Shown: one piece after another, positions 24,421 to 33,154 of the stretch
Position numbering within the stretch: position 1 is the first letter of the stretch
Layout of the letters: the number at the start of each line of letters is the position of its first letter
NCBI RefSeq assembly: GCF_002284575.1
Contig: NZ_NPKJ01000068.1
Location: 62,001-126,000 of the forward strand
Length of the DNA: 64,000 bases
Source: Mesorhizobium temperatum
Lineage (GTDB): Bacteria > Pseudomonadota > Alphaproteobacteria > Rhizobiales > Rhizobiaceae
Direction of reading: 5' to 3'
Made by a program: the position numbers and the translations under genes
The notes under the pieces: model-generated
Told to the model about the DNA's origin: nothing
What the model saw: the letters and a program-made list of their open reading frames with translations, nothing else
Database searches by the model: none

Positions 24421-25896
24421 CTATTTGTCGGTGATGATCTTGACCTTGTCGCCGGCCGAAACGGCTGCACCGGGCGACATCGCATTAAGCACCCTGAACA
24501 GGTCGAGCTTGCGGTCGACGCCGACCATCTGCGCGGCGAGCGAACCCATGGTCTGTCCGGGCCGCACCGTGACAACGCGGATATGCAGCGGCTTCAGCGC
24601 CGCTTTCTCGGCTGCGCTCAAGATACGGAAGGAGCCGCTGACCGAGCGCGCCACGGCATCCAGCGAGGCGCTGGCGGAAGGGGCAGCGGTCAACAGCCGG
24701 TAGACCTGGCCACCGGCGCGGATCACCGCGATGTCGAACTGCCAGCCCTCGGCGCTGGCATGCGCCGTCGCCGCCTCGTTGCCATTGATCGTTTCCTGGC
24801 GCACGCTGTTTTCGTCGAGACCGGCCACCCAGCCGCTGCGGATGTAATCGGTCAGCGAGCGGCTCTTGTCGATCGAAACGCCGTCGAAGCGAATCGCTAT
24901 GTCGCCTGGCCCGGTTGCCGTCACCGCCGCGGCCGAGTTGTCGATGATGAAGCCGTCGGGCACCGAGAACGACACGCCGAGCCCCGGATGCAGGAAGGTT
25001 TCGCCACGCACATAGCCCTCCTCCGGTGTGTCGCCGTAGAGCAGGCCGTCTATGCCGGCGAGGAAGGCGTTGCGGTCGCGCGTACCGACGCCGGGCGCGC
25101 CGAACTGGCGGGCATGACGCTGCGCCAGATCGATGCGCTGCGGCGTGTTAGGATGCGTCGCCAGGAAGTCGAGGCTGGCGTCGGTGGCGCCGCTGATCGA
25201 GCGGAAATCGGTGTAGGCCGACATCGACTGCAGGAAGCGGCCGGCGGCAAAGGGATCGAAGCCCGCCTCGCCGATCGACTTGATGCCGATGCCATCGGCC
25301 TCAAGCTCCTGATTGCGCGAGAACTGGGCAAGCCGCAGCTTGCCGCGGATCAATGCCGCCTTGGCGGTCGGGCTGTCGCCGAGCACATCGGAGACGACCT
25401 TGGTCGCAAACCCCTCCTCGGCCTCGAGCTGCTGGCGCTGCAAGCCGTGGTTTGCAGTGACATGGCCCATCTCATGCGCGATGACCGCGGCGAGCTCGGC
25501 CGAATCGTTGGCCAGCGCCAAAAGGCCGCGTGTGATGTAGAGATAGCCGCCCGGCAGCGCGAAAGCATTGACGTTGGGCGAATTGAGGATGGTGATGCGA
25601 TAGGTCTGGCTCGGGTTGGCCGACACCACGGTCAGGCTGCCGACGACCTTGGCGACCATGCGCTCGAGCTTGGGATCGGAATATTCGCCGCCATAGGTGG
25701 CCAGGATCCGCGGGTGCTGCGCCTTCGCCATTTCGGCGAGCTTGCTGTTGGCGGCGACATTGTCGACCGTGATCGGTTTGCTGGAAGGTTGGAAGCCGGA
25801 TTCCTGAACGTCCGGAGGCGTGAACATCTGGCAGCTTGCCAGCGCCATGGCAAAGCCGGCCAGCGCGAGGAAGCGCGCCAGCGGTTTCCTTCTCAC
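24421..25896 (-). CDS. M48 family metalloprotease lipoprotein with LysM-like C-terminus
   Basis: This is a zinc peptidase likely acting in periplasmic protein quality control, like BepA/LoiP. The 491-residue protein has a lipoprotein signal with Cys22 in a LASC lipobox. The zinc site HEMGH is at 141-145, and the third ligand Glu197 is in QELEAD. The C-terminal 55 residues (starting HIRVVTVRPGQTMGSLA) look like a LysM module that would bind peptidoglycan. BepA-type proteases usually end in TPR repeats instead, so the LysM ending marks the alphaproteobacterial form. Confidence 0.9.
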   Translation of the reverse strand: MRRKPLARFLALAGFAMALASCQMFTPPDVQESGFQPSSKPITVDNVAANSKLAEMAKAQHPRILATYGGEYSDPKLERMVAKVVGSLTVVSANPSQTYRITILNSPNVNAFALPGGYLYITRGLLALANDSAELAAVIAHEMGHVTANHGLQRQQLEAEEGFATKVVSDVLGDSPTAKAALIRGKLRLAQFSRNQELEADGIGIKSIGEAGFDPFAAGRFLQSMSAYTDFRSISGATDASLDFLATHPNTPQRIDLAQRHARQFGAPGVGTRDRNAFLAGIDGLLYGDTPEEGYVRGETFLHPGLGVSFSVPDGFIIDNSAAAVTATGPGDIAIRFDGVSIDKSRSLTDYIRSGWVAGLDENSVRQETINGNEAATAHASAEGWQFDIAVIRAGGQVYRLLTAAPSASASLDAVARSVSGSFRILSAAEKAALKPLHIRVVTVRPGQTMGSLAAQMVGVDRKLDLFRVLNAMSPGAAVSAGDKVKIITDK

Positions 25897-25948
25897 TCTG
25901 TCGGTGCCGGTCGGCAGAACAGCTTCCTTTCGGGTCTCAGCACATGGC

Positions 25949-26045
25949 CCCGAAAATCGGGCATCGATTTTCAGAAAGGATCATGCGCACAATCAACTGC
26001 CACAGCGTCCTTCGCGCCCACGAGCACGCATGGCACCGTAGTGCC
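25949..26045. repeat. Palindromic intergenic repeat, family A, copy 2
   Basis: The core is CGAAAATCG-ggcat-CGATTTTC, followed by GGATCATGCGC and a tail (TCAACTGCCACAGCGTCCTT...) that matches copy 1 on the other strand. It lies between the thiQ stop (26146) and the M48 start (25896). Confidence 0.65.
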
Positions 26046-26145
26046 AAATCACAACCTATGCCGGACCAGTATCGGAGGACCTAGCCACACTACTTTGACC
26101 ATGGCAAGCAAGCACCACATCGCCTGAAGCCGGTTTGGCCGTAAA

Positions 26146-26919
26146 TTATGTCCGCTTCCGGGCAACATCTTGTGATCCCACGCCAAACGGACCAGCACCG
26201 ATATAGCGCCGGAAGGCTTCCGGTCCAGCCTTGGTAAAAAAATCGGCGACAGTCCCGGTTGCGGCAACCGTGCCATTGTCCAGGAACACCATGTCCTGGC
26301 CGATACGGTGGGCGTCCTCCGGCTGATGCGTAACGAACAGCACCGTCATGCGCCGCTCCCCATGGACGCCGGCTACCAGATCGAGCATGTCGTCGCGCAA
26401 AGCCGGTCCGAGTGAGGCGAACGGTTCGTCGAGCAAGAGCACCGGCCGGTCGCGCACCAGGACGCGGGCGAGCGCGACGCGCTGCCGCTCGCCACCGGAG
26501 AGTTCGTGCGGCAGGCGCTGTTGCTTGCCGGCAAGGCCGACGCGCTTGAGCGCCGCGGCGATTGCAGTGTGGTCGGTATCGGTCAGCCTGAGCGACGGCG
26601 AGCGGCCAAGGCCGACATTTCGTTCGACCGAAAGATGGGCAAAGAGATTGTTTTCCTGGAACACCATCGACACTGGCCGCGCCGACGGCGGTTTGGCGCC
26701 GACATCGGCGCCGCCGATCAGCACGCGGCCCGATTGCGGCGTCTCGAAGCCGGCCACCAGATTGAGCAGTGTCGATTTTCCCGAACCGCTCGGCCCCATG
26801 ATGGCGGTGATCTTCGAGGCGGCGAACTCGACATCGAATAAAAACGGCGCTTCGCCATAGCTGAACGAGACCTTTTCCAGCCGCACAGCCGTACCGCTTT
26901 CCGCGCTGTTGAGCATCAT
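26146..26919 (-). CDS. thiQ: Thiamine ABC transporter ATP-binding protein
   Basis: This is the ATPase of the thiamine/TPP importer. The 257-residue protein has Walker A GPSGSGKST near residue 41-49, the signature LSGGERQR, and Walker B LLLDEPFASLG. Its start overlaps the thiP stop by ATGA. It is the last gene of thiB-thiP-thiQ. Confidence 0.93.
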   Translation of the reverse strand: MMLNSAESGTAVRLEKVSFSYGEAPFLFDVEFAASKITAIMGPSGSGKSTLLNLVAGFETPQSGRVLIGGADVGAKPPSARPVSMVFQENNLFAHLSVERNVGLGRSPSLRLTDTDHTAIAAALKRVGLAGKQQRLPHELSGGERQRVALARVLVRDRPVLLLDEPFASLGPALRDDMLDLVAGVHGERRMTVLFVTHQPEDAHRIGQDMVFLDNGTVAATGTVADFFTKAGPEAFRRYIGAGPFGVGSQDVARKRT

Positions 26920-28535
26920 GATTTTTCTCCCCGCCCCAGCCAGTCAGCGGCCAGGACAAGCGCAAGACAAACCAGGCTGAGCAGCAACGCCAGGCCTGCC
27001 GCGTCCATCGTGCGGTAGCTGCCCATGCGCGCCAGCAAGAGGTAAGGCAGTGTCTGCAGGGAGTCGCTGCCGAACAGGGCAATGACGCCGAGATCGCCGA
27101 GCGACAAAGCCATGGCGAACGCGAAACCGGTGGCGAGCGGCCGCCGCAGCGACGGCCAGTCGACCAGCCGGAACCGGTTCCAGCCCGAAATGCCAAGCAG
27201 CAAACAGAGCCGTTCGTGGCGTTCGCTCGCCGCATCATAGCCGGGGCGAATGGCGCGGATGGCAAACGGCATCGCCATTACCGCATTGACGGTGACGACC
27301 ATGACAGGGGCGATGGCAAAGACGTCGCTGACAGTACGCAGGAGCAGGAACCAGCCGGCGCCGATGACGATGGGCGGCACGACGAGGACGAAGCCGGCGC
27401 CGGTATCGGTGGCGTATTCGAGCAGCGTCCTGGCGCCGACGCGACGCCTCAAGGCCAGCGCCCGTCGTGCCGTGACGAGCGACAGCGACAGCGCCACTGA
27501 AAGCAGCGCCGCCAGCAGGGCGAGCACGGCGCTGGTCAGCGTCGCCTGCCGCACCGCGCTCTCGCCTGCCAGCCGCCCGAGATCGGCGCCAAGGCCTGAC
27601 GTCACCATGGCCGCCATCGGCCCGGCGACGAACAGCAAAGCGAGAGCGATCAATGCTGCATTCAGCACGGTCTCGGCCGGGCCGGCCGAAAGATAGCGGC
27701 GCGGCGACACCGGCAGGTTGGTGTCGCCGACGGTGTTGGCGCCAAGCCGCATCAATGCCAGCACCACGACGAAGGTCAGCGCGATCTGCAGCAGTGTCAG
27801 CGTCACCGCGCGGGCAGGATCGAAATCGAAACGTAGTGCCTGGTAAATGGCGACCTCCAATGTCGTCGCGCGCGGCCCGCCGCCCAGTGTGAGCACGATG
27901 GTAAAGGATGTGATGCAGAGCATGAAGACAAGCCCGGCGACGCCCGGTAGCGCCGCACGCAGCGTCGGCCATTCGATCAGCCGGAAGGCGGGTCTGGCTC
28001 CCATGCCGAGCTGGCTCGCCAGCCGCCACTGGTCGGCCGGCACTGTCGCCAGCGCTTCAAGGAACAGCCGCGTGGCCAGCGGCAGATTGAAGAAGACATG
28101 GGCGATGAGGATGCCGGACAGGCCGTATATGCCCGGCCAGCCCTGACCGCCAATCGCGGTGAGCACGCCGGCGAAATAGCCGGCACGGCCATAGAGAGCC
28201 AGAATGCCGAGTGCGACGACGATGGCCGGCAGCGCAAGCGGCACGGCGAAGAGCTGCAGGATCAGGCCGCGACCAAAGAAGCGCGGATGCCGCGACAGCG
28301 CCCGCGCAACGAACAGCGCCGGCACGACGGAAAGCAGTGTCGACAGCAAAGCCTGCCACAGCGTGAAACGGGCGACGCGGAAGAGGTAGGAATCGAAGGC
28401 CGACATGGCGCCGGACGGGTCGCGGGCGCCTTCGACGATGAGCCCGGCGAACGCTCCGCCGATCAGCAGCGCAACAGCGGCAAGCGCAATGGTGCCGGCA
28501 GTGACGCGGGGATCGGCAGGATATCCGGTATGCAT
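26916..28535 (-). CDS. thiP: Thiamine ABC transporter permease
   Basis: This is the membrane subunit of the thiamine importer. The 539-residue protein is a fused two-module permease with roughly a dozen hydrophobic helices. Each half has an EAA-like loop (for example EALATVPADQWRLASQLGMG and RHERLCLLLGISGWNRFRLV). The fused form and the order thiB-thiP-thiQ match known thiamine transporters. A 248-bp gap with a large inverted repeat separates it from thiB. Confidence 0.92.
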   Translation of the reverse strand: MHTGYPADPRVTAGTIALAAVALLIGGAFAGLIVEGARDPSGAMSAFDSYLFRVARFTLWQALLSTLLSVVPALFVARALSRHPRFFGRGLILQLFAVPLALPAIVVALGILALYGRAGYFAGVLTAIGGQGWPGIYGLSGILIAHVFFNLPLATRLFLEALATVPADQWRLASQLGMGARPAFRLIEWPTLRAALPGVAGLVFMLCITSFTIVLTLGGGPRATTLEVAIYQALRFDFDPARAVTLTLLQIALTFVVVLALMRLGANTVGDTNLPVSPRRYLSAGPAETVLNAALIALALLFVAGPMAAMVTSGLGADLGRLAGESAVRQATLTSAVLALLAALLSVALSLSLVTARRALALRRRVGARTLLEYATDTGAGFVLVVPPIVIGAGWFLLLRTVSDVFAIAPVMVVTVNAVMAMPFAIRAIRPGYDAASERHERLCLLLGISGWNRFRLVDWPSLRRPLATGFAFAMALSLGDLGVIALFGSDSLQTLPYLLLARMGSYRTMDAAGLALLLSLVCLALVLAADWLGRGEKS

Positions 28536-28600
28536 GCCGCCCTGCCTAGTTCAACGATCGTCGAAGCAGAAAATATGGCTGAGGTCGAGTTCCCGCCCAC

Positions 28601-28751
28601 CCCCCTCTGTCCTGCCGGACATCTCCCCCTCAAGTGGGGAGATTGGCAGCTTCACCCTCACCCCAATCTTTCGACTGTTGCGATTGGCGAAAGCGGAAGT
28701 GACATCCGATCTCCCCCCTTGAGGGGGAGATGTCCGGCAGGACAGAGGGGG
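28601..28751. repeat. 151-bp element with perfect 34-bp inverted arms (family C, copy 1)
   Basis: The left arm 28601-28634 and right arm 28718-28751 are exact reverse complements over 34 bp. They contain CTGTCCTGCCGGACATCTCC and its complement. The arm edges also form smaller CTCCCC/GGGGAG hairpins. A related sequence is at 45411-45452. The element lies between thiB and thiP in the direction of transcription. Confidence 0.85.
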
Positions 28752-28783
28752 GCGCCGTAGAGTAATCATCTTTCAATCACAAG

Positions 28784-29797
28784 CTACTTGCTCATCACCG
28801 ACAGCCATTCGTCGACCCAGGCCTTGCGATTGGCGGCGACCTCTTCGGGGCTGAAAAGCAAAGTCTTGGTCGGCTTGACGAGCTTGTCGAAAGCCGGATT
28901 GAGCGGCTTGTCGGTCTTGCCGGCAGGGAACATCCAGTTGGTCTCGGGGATGACATCCTGAAATTTCGGTCCGGTCATGAAAGTCAGGAACTGTTTCGCC
29001 AACGGGTTCTTCGCGCCTGACGTGGTGATGCCGGCAACCTCGATCTGCAGATACTCGCCCTCCTCGAAGGACGCCGCCTGATAGCGTTCGGTGTTTTCGG
29101 CGACCATGTGATAGGCCGGCGAGGTGGTATAGGACAGCACCATCGGCGCCTCGCCCTTGGTGAACAGGCCATAGGCCTCGCTCCAGCCCGGCGTCACGGT
29201 GAGCACCTTTGCCCTAAGCTTGGCCCAGGCTTCCGGCGCCTTGTCGCCATAAACCGACCTCACCCACAACAACAAGCCGAGACCGGGCGTCGAGGTGCGC
29301 GGATCCTGGATGACGATCTTCTCATCGGCATTGCCCTCGACCAATTCCTTCAGGCTCTTCGGCGGCGTCTTCAGCTTTTCGGTGTCGTAGACGACGGCGA
29401 AATAGCCATAGTCGAACGGCACGAAAACATCGTCGCTCCAGCCGCCCGGCACATTGACATCGATGACGGCACCATGCGGCGAAAACAGGCCGGTGGCCTT
29501 GGCTTCCGCAGTCAGATTGGTGTCGAGGCCGAGCACGATGTCGGCCTTGGTCGCGGCCCCTTCCAGCTTGACGCGGTTGAGCAGGGCGACGCCGTCGGCG
29601 ACCGCGACGAATTCGAGAGTACAGCCGCATTCGGCCTCGAAGGCCTTCTTCACCGCGGGGCCTGGACCCCAGTCGGCGGTGAAGCTCTCATAGGTATAGA
29701 CGGTGAGTTTTTCCTGCGCGGATGCCGGCCCGATGCCGGCGGGAACGGTCGCCGCAAGCAGCACTGCCGAAACAAGAGTGTATAAAAACGTGCGCAT
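28784..29797 (-). CDS. thiB: Thiamine ABC transporter substrate-binding protein
   Basis: This is the periplasmic thiamine/TMP/TPP-binding protein. The start at 29797 follows AAGGAGG; longer in-frame sequence upstream is the riboswitch, not coding. The 337-residue protein has a signal peptide ending at ASA (about residue 27), then LTVYTYESFTADWGPGPAVK, typical of ThiB. It is the first gene of the transporter operon. Confidence 0.94.
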   Translation of the reverse strand: MRTFLYTLVSAVLLAATVPAGIGPASAQEKLTVYTYESFTADWGPGPAVKKAFEAECGCTLEFVAVADGVALLNRVKLEGAATKADIVLGLDTNLTAEAKATGLFSPHGAVIDVNVPGGWSDDVFVPFDYGYFAVVYDTEKLKTPPKSLKELVEGNADEKIVIQDPRTSTPGLGLLLWVRSVYGDKAPEAWAKLRAKVLTVTPGWSEAYGLFTKGEAPMVLSYTTSPAYHMVAENTERYQAASFEEGEYLQIEVAGITTSGAKNPLAKQFLTFMTGPKFQDVIPETNWMFPAGKTDKPLNPAFDKLVKPTKTLLFSPEEVAANRKAWVDEWLSVMSK

Positions 29798-29854
29798 CGG
29801 CGCCTCCTTCGTTCGCGTTGAAAGGAATTGAGGCGTCGGGCTGTCCGAAACGTC

Positions 29855-29948
29855 TAATCCCTCCGCCGGTACAAACCGGATCAGGTTCAGCGGGTTGGCA
29901 TGGTTGCCTCTCAGCTGGTTCGCGAAGATCGCGTCCAGCACCCCGTTA
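29855..29948 (-). promoter_or_regulatory. TPP riboswitch (THI element)
   Basis: Read on the minus strand, the conserved TPP aptamer parts are all present: ACGGGGTGC, CTGAGAGG (29907-29914), AACCCGCTGAACCTGATCCG, and the closing GGAGGGA. It lies 58 nt upstream of thiB. TPP binding would reduce expression of thiBPQ. Confidence 0.96.
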
Positions 29949-30057
29949 GAGCGTTTCGACACATAGGCCCGGCCCAGCTGCGGCGCAAGCGGAAGTTTGC
30001 CGGGCATCCGGAACGCGGCCTTCCGTTTCGCAAGCAGGGCTGGTAAGGGCCACGTAT

Positions 30058-30702
30058 ATGAGCAAATTCACCATCCTGCTTGGCGGCGATCTAATCCGCA
30101 CGCCGCTGCTCGACCGCCAGGTCGAAGGCTCCCGTGTCATCGCCGCCGACGCTGGCATGAGCCATGCCCGGACGCTGAGCCTGACGCCGGAACTCTGGGT
30201 CGGCGACTTCGATTCGGTGCCGGCGGACTTGCCGGACGAGCTGGCCGCCGTGCCCCGCCAGGTGTTTCCGGCAGAAAAGGACAAGACCGACGGCGAACTG
30301 GCTATCGCCGCCGCGCTCGAACGCGGCGCGACCAGCCTCGTGCTCGCCGGCGCGTTCGGCGGCAAGCGCACCGATCACGCCTTCCTGCACCTGGCGCTCA
30401 GTGTCCGACTGGCCGAGGCAGGGACGGAGGTGCTTTTGACCAGCGGCGCACAGGAAGGCACCCCCTTGCTTCGCGGAAAGGCCGGCTTCGACTACGCCGA
30501 TGGCACGCTGTTTTCGATTCTCGGCTTTTCCGACCTTACCGGCCTGACCGTGACCGGCGCCAAATGGCCGCTGAACCATATCGAGATGGCGTTCGGTTCG
30601 TCGCTGACCATTTCCAATGAGGTCAAGGGCCGGCTGGAAATTGCGCTGGGCAGCGGCCGCGCCCTGTTGCTTGCCCACCCATTCCCCTTACCTGAAAGCT
30701 GA
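30058..30702 (+). CDS. thiN: Thiamine diphosphokinase
   Basis: This enzyme transfers pyrophosphate from ATP to thiamine to make TPP. The 214-residue protein has the family motifs AADAGMSHAR, VGDFDSV, KDKTDGELA and GGKRTDH. It is divergent from the thiamine transporter, so uptake and activation of thiamine are encoded side by side. The riboswitch is on the transporter side only. Its stop is 1 nt before the next gene's start. Confidence 0.93.
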   Translation: MSKFTILLGGDLIRTPLLDRQVEGSRVIAADAGMSHARTLSLTPELWVGDFDSVPADLPDELAAVPRQVFPAEKDKTDGELAIAAALERGATSLVLAGAFGGKRTDHAFLHLALSVRLAEAGTEVLLTSGAQEGTPLLRGKAGFDYADGTLFSILGFSDLTGLTVTGAKWPLNHIEMAFGSSLTISNEVKGRLEIALGSGRALLLAHPFPLPES

Positions 30703-30703
30703 C

Positions 30704-32524
30704 ATGGCGCCGCCACTGCTCAATCTCGACGGCATAAAACTGACCTTCGGTGGCACGCCGCTGCTCGACGGGGCGGAACTGACGGCGTCGGCGGGCGACA
30801 AGATCGCTTTGGTCGGCCGCAACGGCTCGGGCAAGTCGACCTTGCTCAAGATCGCTGCGGGATTGATCGAGCCGCAGGACGGCGAGGTGTTCCGCCAGCC
30901 TTCGGCGACAGTGCGCTACCTGCCGCAAATGCCCGACATGGATGGTTTCACCAGCGTCCGCGCCTATGTCGAGGCGGGGCTCGGACCCGCCGACGATCCC
31001 TACCGCGCCACCTATCTGATGGAGCATCTCGGCCTGTCCGGCGAGGAACGGCCGAACGACCTCTCCGGCGGCGAGGCGCGTCGTGCTGCCCTTGCCCGTG
31101 TCATGGCGCCGGAACCCGACATTCTCCTCCTCGATGAGCCGACTAACCATCTCGACCTGTCGGTCATCGAGTGGCTGGAGGAGGAGCTTGCCCGCACCTC
31201 TTCGGCGCTGATTGTCATCTCGCATGACCGCCGCTTCCTAGAGCGTGTGTCTCGCGCCACCGTCTGGCTCGATCGCGGCCAGACCCGCAGGCTGGACAAG
31301 GGCTTTGGCCATTTCGAGGAATGGCGCGACACGGTGCTGGAAGAAGAAGAGCGCGAGCAGCACAAGCTCGGCCGCCAGATCGTGCGCGAAGAGCACTGGC
31401 TGCGCTATGGCGTGACGGCAAGGCGCAAGCGCAACATGCGCCGGCTCGGCGAACTGCAGACCATGCGCCAGCGCTTTCGCGGTCATCGCGGCGCCGAGGG
31501 CGCAGCGACCATGATGGCCAGCGATGCCGCCGAATCCGGCAAGCTGGTGATCGAGGCCAAGAACATCGAGAAGAGCTTTGGCGACCTCACCGTGGTCAAG
31601 GGCTTCTCGACCCGCATCCAGCGCGGCGACCGCGTTGGCCTGGTCGGCCCGAACGGTGCCGGCAAGACGACGCTGCTGAAGATGCTGACCGGCGAATTGA
31701 AGCCGGACTCAGGCACGGTGCGGCTCGGCACCAATCTGGAGATCGCCACGCTCGACCAGAAACGCGAGGCGGTCGATCCGCAAGAGACACTGGCGCAATA
31801 CCTCACCGACAGGCGCGGCGAGAACCTCGTCATCAATGGCGAGCAGCGCCACGTCGTCTCCTACATGAAGGATTTCCTGTTCAAACCGGAACAGGCGCGC
31901 ACGCCGGTGCGCGAGCTTTCGGGAGGCGAGCGGGCGCGGCTGCTGCTCGCCCGCGTGCTGGCGCGGCCGGCGAACCTGCTGGTGCTCGATGAACCGACCA
32001 ACGATCTCGACATGGAGACGCTGGAATTGCTGCAGGAACTGGTCGCCGGTTTTGCCGGTACGGTGATCCTGGTCAGCCACGACCGCGATTTCCTAGACCG
32101 CACCGTGACCAGCCTGATCGCGCCGGACGGCGGTGGCCGCTGGATCGAATATGCCGGCGGCTATTCCGACATGCTGGCGCAGCGCGGCGGCACCAGGCTG
32201 GACGACCGCAGGACGCGGCCGAAAGCCGAGACCAGCGAAGCGGCGGTGGCAGCCAGGACCGGAGCAGCTGCGCCGAAGGGCCCGGCGAAAAAACTGTCGT
32301 TCAAGCAAAAATTCGCGCTGGAATCGCTGCCGAAGAAGATCGAGGCGGTGAACGCCTCGATCTCACGGCTGGAGAACAACATCGCCGACCCGGCCTACTA
32401 CGAGCGCGATCCGGCCTCGTTCCAGAAGACCATCGCCGCCCTCGACAAGGAGCGCGCCACGCTGGCAGCGCTCGAGGAGGAGTGGCTGGAACTGGAGATG
32501 CTGCGCGAGGAGATGGAGGGGTAG
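30704..32524 (+). CDS. uup: ABC-F family ATPase, Uup-like
   Basis: This is a soluble tandem ATPase acting on ribosomes or nucleic acid. The 606-residue protein has two ABC domains: Walker A GRNGSGKST and LSGGEARR in the first, GPNGAGKTT and LSGGERAR in the second. A charged linker lies between. The C-terminal 75 residues form the Uup-type coiled coil (KKIEAVNASISRLENNI, then LEEEWLELEMLREEME). The start is 1 nt after the thiN stop. Uup proteins are linked to suppression of transposon excision and to 50S assembly. Confidence 0.88.
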   Translation: MAPPLLNLDGIKLTFGGTPLLDGAELTASAGDKIALVGRNGSGKSTLLKIAAGLIEPQDGEVFRQPSATVRYLPQMPDMDGFTSVRAYVEAGLGPADDPYRATYLMEHLGLSGEERPNDLSGGEARRAALARVMAPEPDILLLDEPTNHLDLSVIEWLEEELARTSSALIVISHDRRFLERVSRATVWLDRGQTRRLDKGFGHFEEWRDTVLEEEEREQHKLGRQIVREEHWLRYGVTARRKRNMRRLGELQTMRQRFRGHRGAEGAATMMASDAAESGKLVIEAKNIEKSFGDLTVVKGFSTRIQRGDRVGLVGPNGAGKTTLLKMLTGELKPDSGTVRLGTNLEIATLDQKREAVDPQETLAQYLTDRRGENLVINGEQRHVVSYMKDFLFKPEQARTPVRELSGGERARLLLARVLARPANLLVLDEPTNDLDMETLELLQELVAGFAGTVILVSHDRDFLDRTVTSLIAPDGGGRWIEYAGGYSDMLAQRGGTRLDDRRTRPKAETSEAAVAARTGAAAPKGPAKKLSFKQKFALESLPKKIEAVNASISRLENNIADPAYYERDPASFQKTIAALDKERATLAALEEEWLELEMLREEMEG

Positions 32525-32540
32525 GATTGCATGCGTGTTT

Positions 32541-32561
32541 TTATGCGCCTACCTTATGCGC
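32541..32561. promoter_or_regulatory. Direct repeats TTATGCGC x2 upstream of ccdAB
   Basis: TTATGCGC occurs at 32541-32548 and 32554-32561, a 13-bp step. They lie just upstream of the antitoxin start and downstream of the uup stop. Toxin-antitoxin operons of this type are repressed by the CcdA-CcdB complex, so this is a plausible operator. Confidence 0.35.
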
Positions 32562-32579
32562 ATGAATGGGAGCTGCTCC

Positions 32580-32822
32580 ATGCTTCAATCGACTCCAAAA
32601 GCCCAACGAAAATCGGTCAATACCTCGATTGACTCCAGATTAATCGAGGACGCCAAGGCGCTCGGCATTAACATATCTCGCGCCGCCGAGGAGGGCATCG
32701 CCAAGGCGATTTCAGCCGAAAAAACGCGCCGGTGGCAGGAGGAAAACAGGGAGGCGATCGAAAGCTCTAACGACTATGTCAGGCGCCACGGACTGCCACT
32801 GGCCAAGTACCGGCCGTTTTGA
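32580..32822 (+). CDS. ccdA: CcdA-like antitoxin
   Basis: This is the antitoxin of a type II module. The start at 32580 follows GGGAG, giving 80 residues. The N-terminal half (KSVNTSIDSRLIEDAKALGI) is the ribbon-helix-helix DNA-binding part, and the C-terminal half (RRWQEENREAIESSNDYVRR) is the usual toxin-binding region. The stop overlaps the toxin start as TGATG. Confidence 0.88.
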   Translation: MLQSTPKAQRKSVNTSIDSRLIEDAKALGINISRAAEEGIAKAISAEKTRRWQEENREAIESSNDYVRRHGLPLAKYRPF

Positions 32823-33121
32823 TGGCGCGTTACGATTTCTACCGGAGAACAGAAGGCGACGGCTATCTGCTCGACGTTCAGGCTGATCTTCTTGAAAGTC
32901 TAAACACAAGGCTTGTCATCCCGTTGATGCCGCCCAACATGGCTCCGGTGCCGGGCCGCCGGCTAAACCCCACCTTCACGATCAACGGCAGCGACCATGT
33001 CATGGTCACTCAATTCATGTCAGCCTTGATGGCTTCTGAATTGCGTGCCGCCGAAGGAAATCTTTCCAGCCGTCACGACGACTTCGTGGCCGCACTCGAC
33101 ATGCTGTTCCAGGGCTTCTGA
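32822..33121 (+). CDS. ccdB: CcdB-like toxin
   Basis: CcdB toxins poison DNA gyrase. The 99-residue protein aligns along its whole length with E. coli CcdB (101 aa): YLLDVQADLLESLNTRLVIPL and a conserved C-terminal helix are visible. E. coli CcdB ends in Trp-Gly-Ile, which is required for gyrase poisoning. This one ends in Gln-Gly-Phe, so activity or target may differ. It is translationally coupled to ccdA by a TGATG overlap. Confidence 0.87.
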   Translation: MARYDFYRRTEGDGYLLDVQADLLESLNTRLVIPLMPPNMAPVPGRRLNPTFTINGSDHVMVTQFMSALMASELRAAEGNLSSRHDDFVAALDMLFQGF

Positions 33122-33154
33122 GCCAAAGGGAGCGTTGAGGCTGGTTAGCCGGCC

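Noticed and set aside
24286..26127. 613-codon open frame antisense to the M48 protease
   Set aside because: It begins inside a repeat element and runs through the mirror of the protease gene; not coding.
28601..28751. 34-bp inverted repeats as ends of an insertion sequence
   Set aside because: Only 83 nt lie between the arms, there is no transposase, and I see no target duplication. At most it is a non-autonomous palindromic element.
29798..30007. In-frame N-terminal extension of ThiB by 70 codons
   Set aside because: The extension is the TPP riboswitch read as protein. A strong ribosome binding site and a signal peptide mark the start at 29797.
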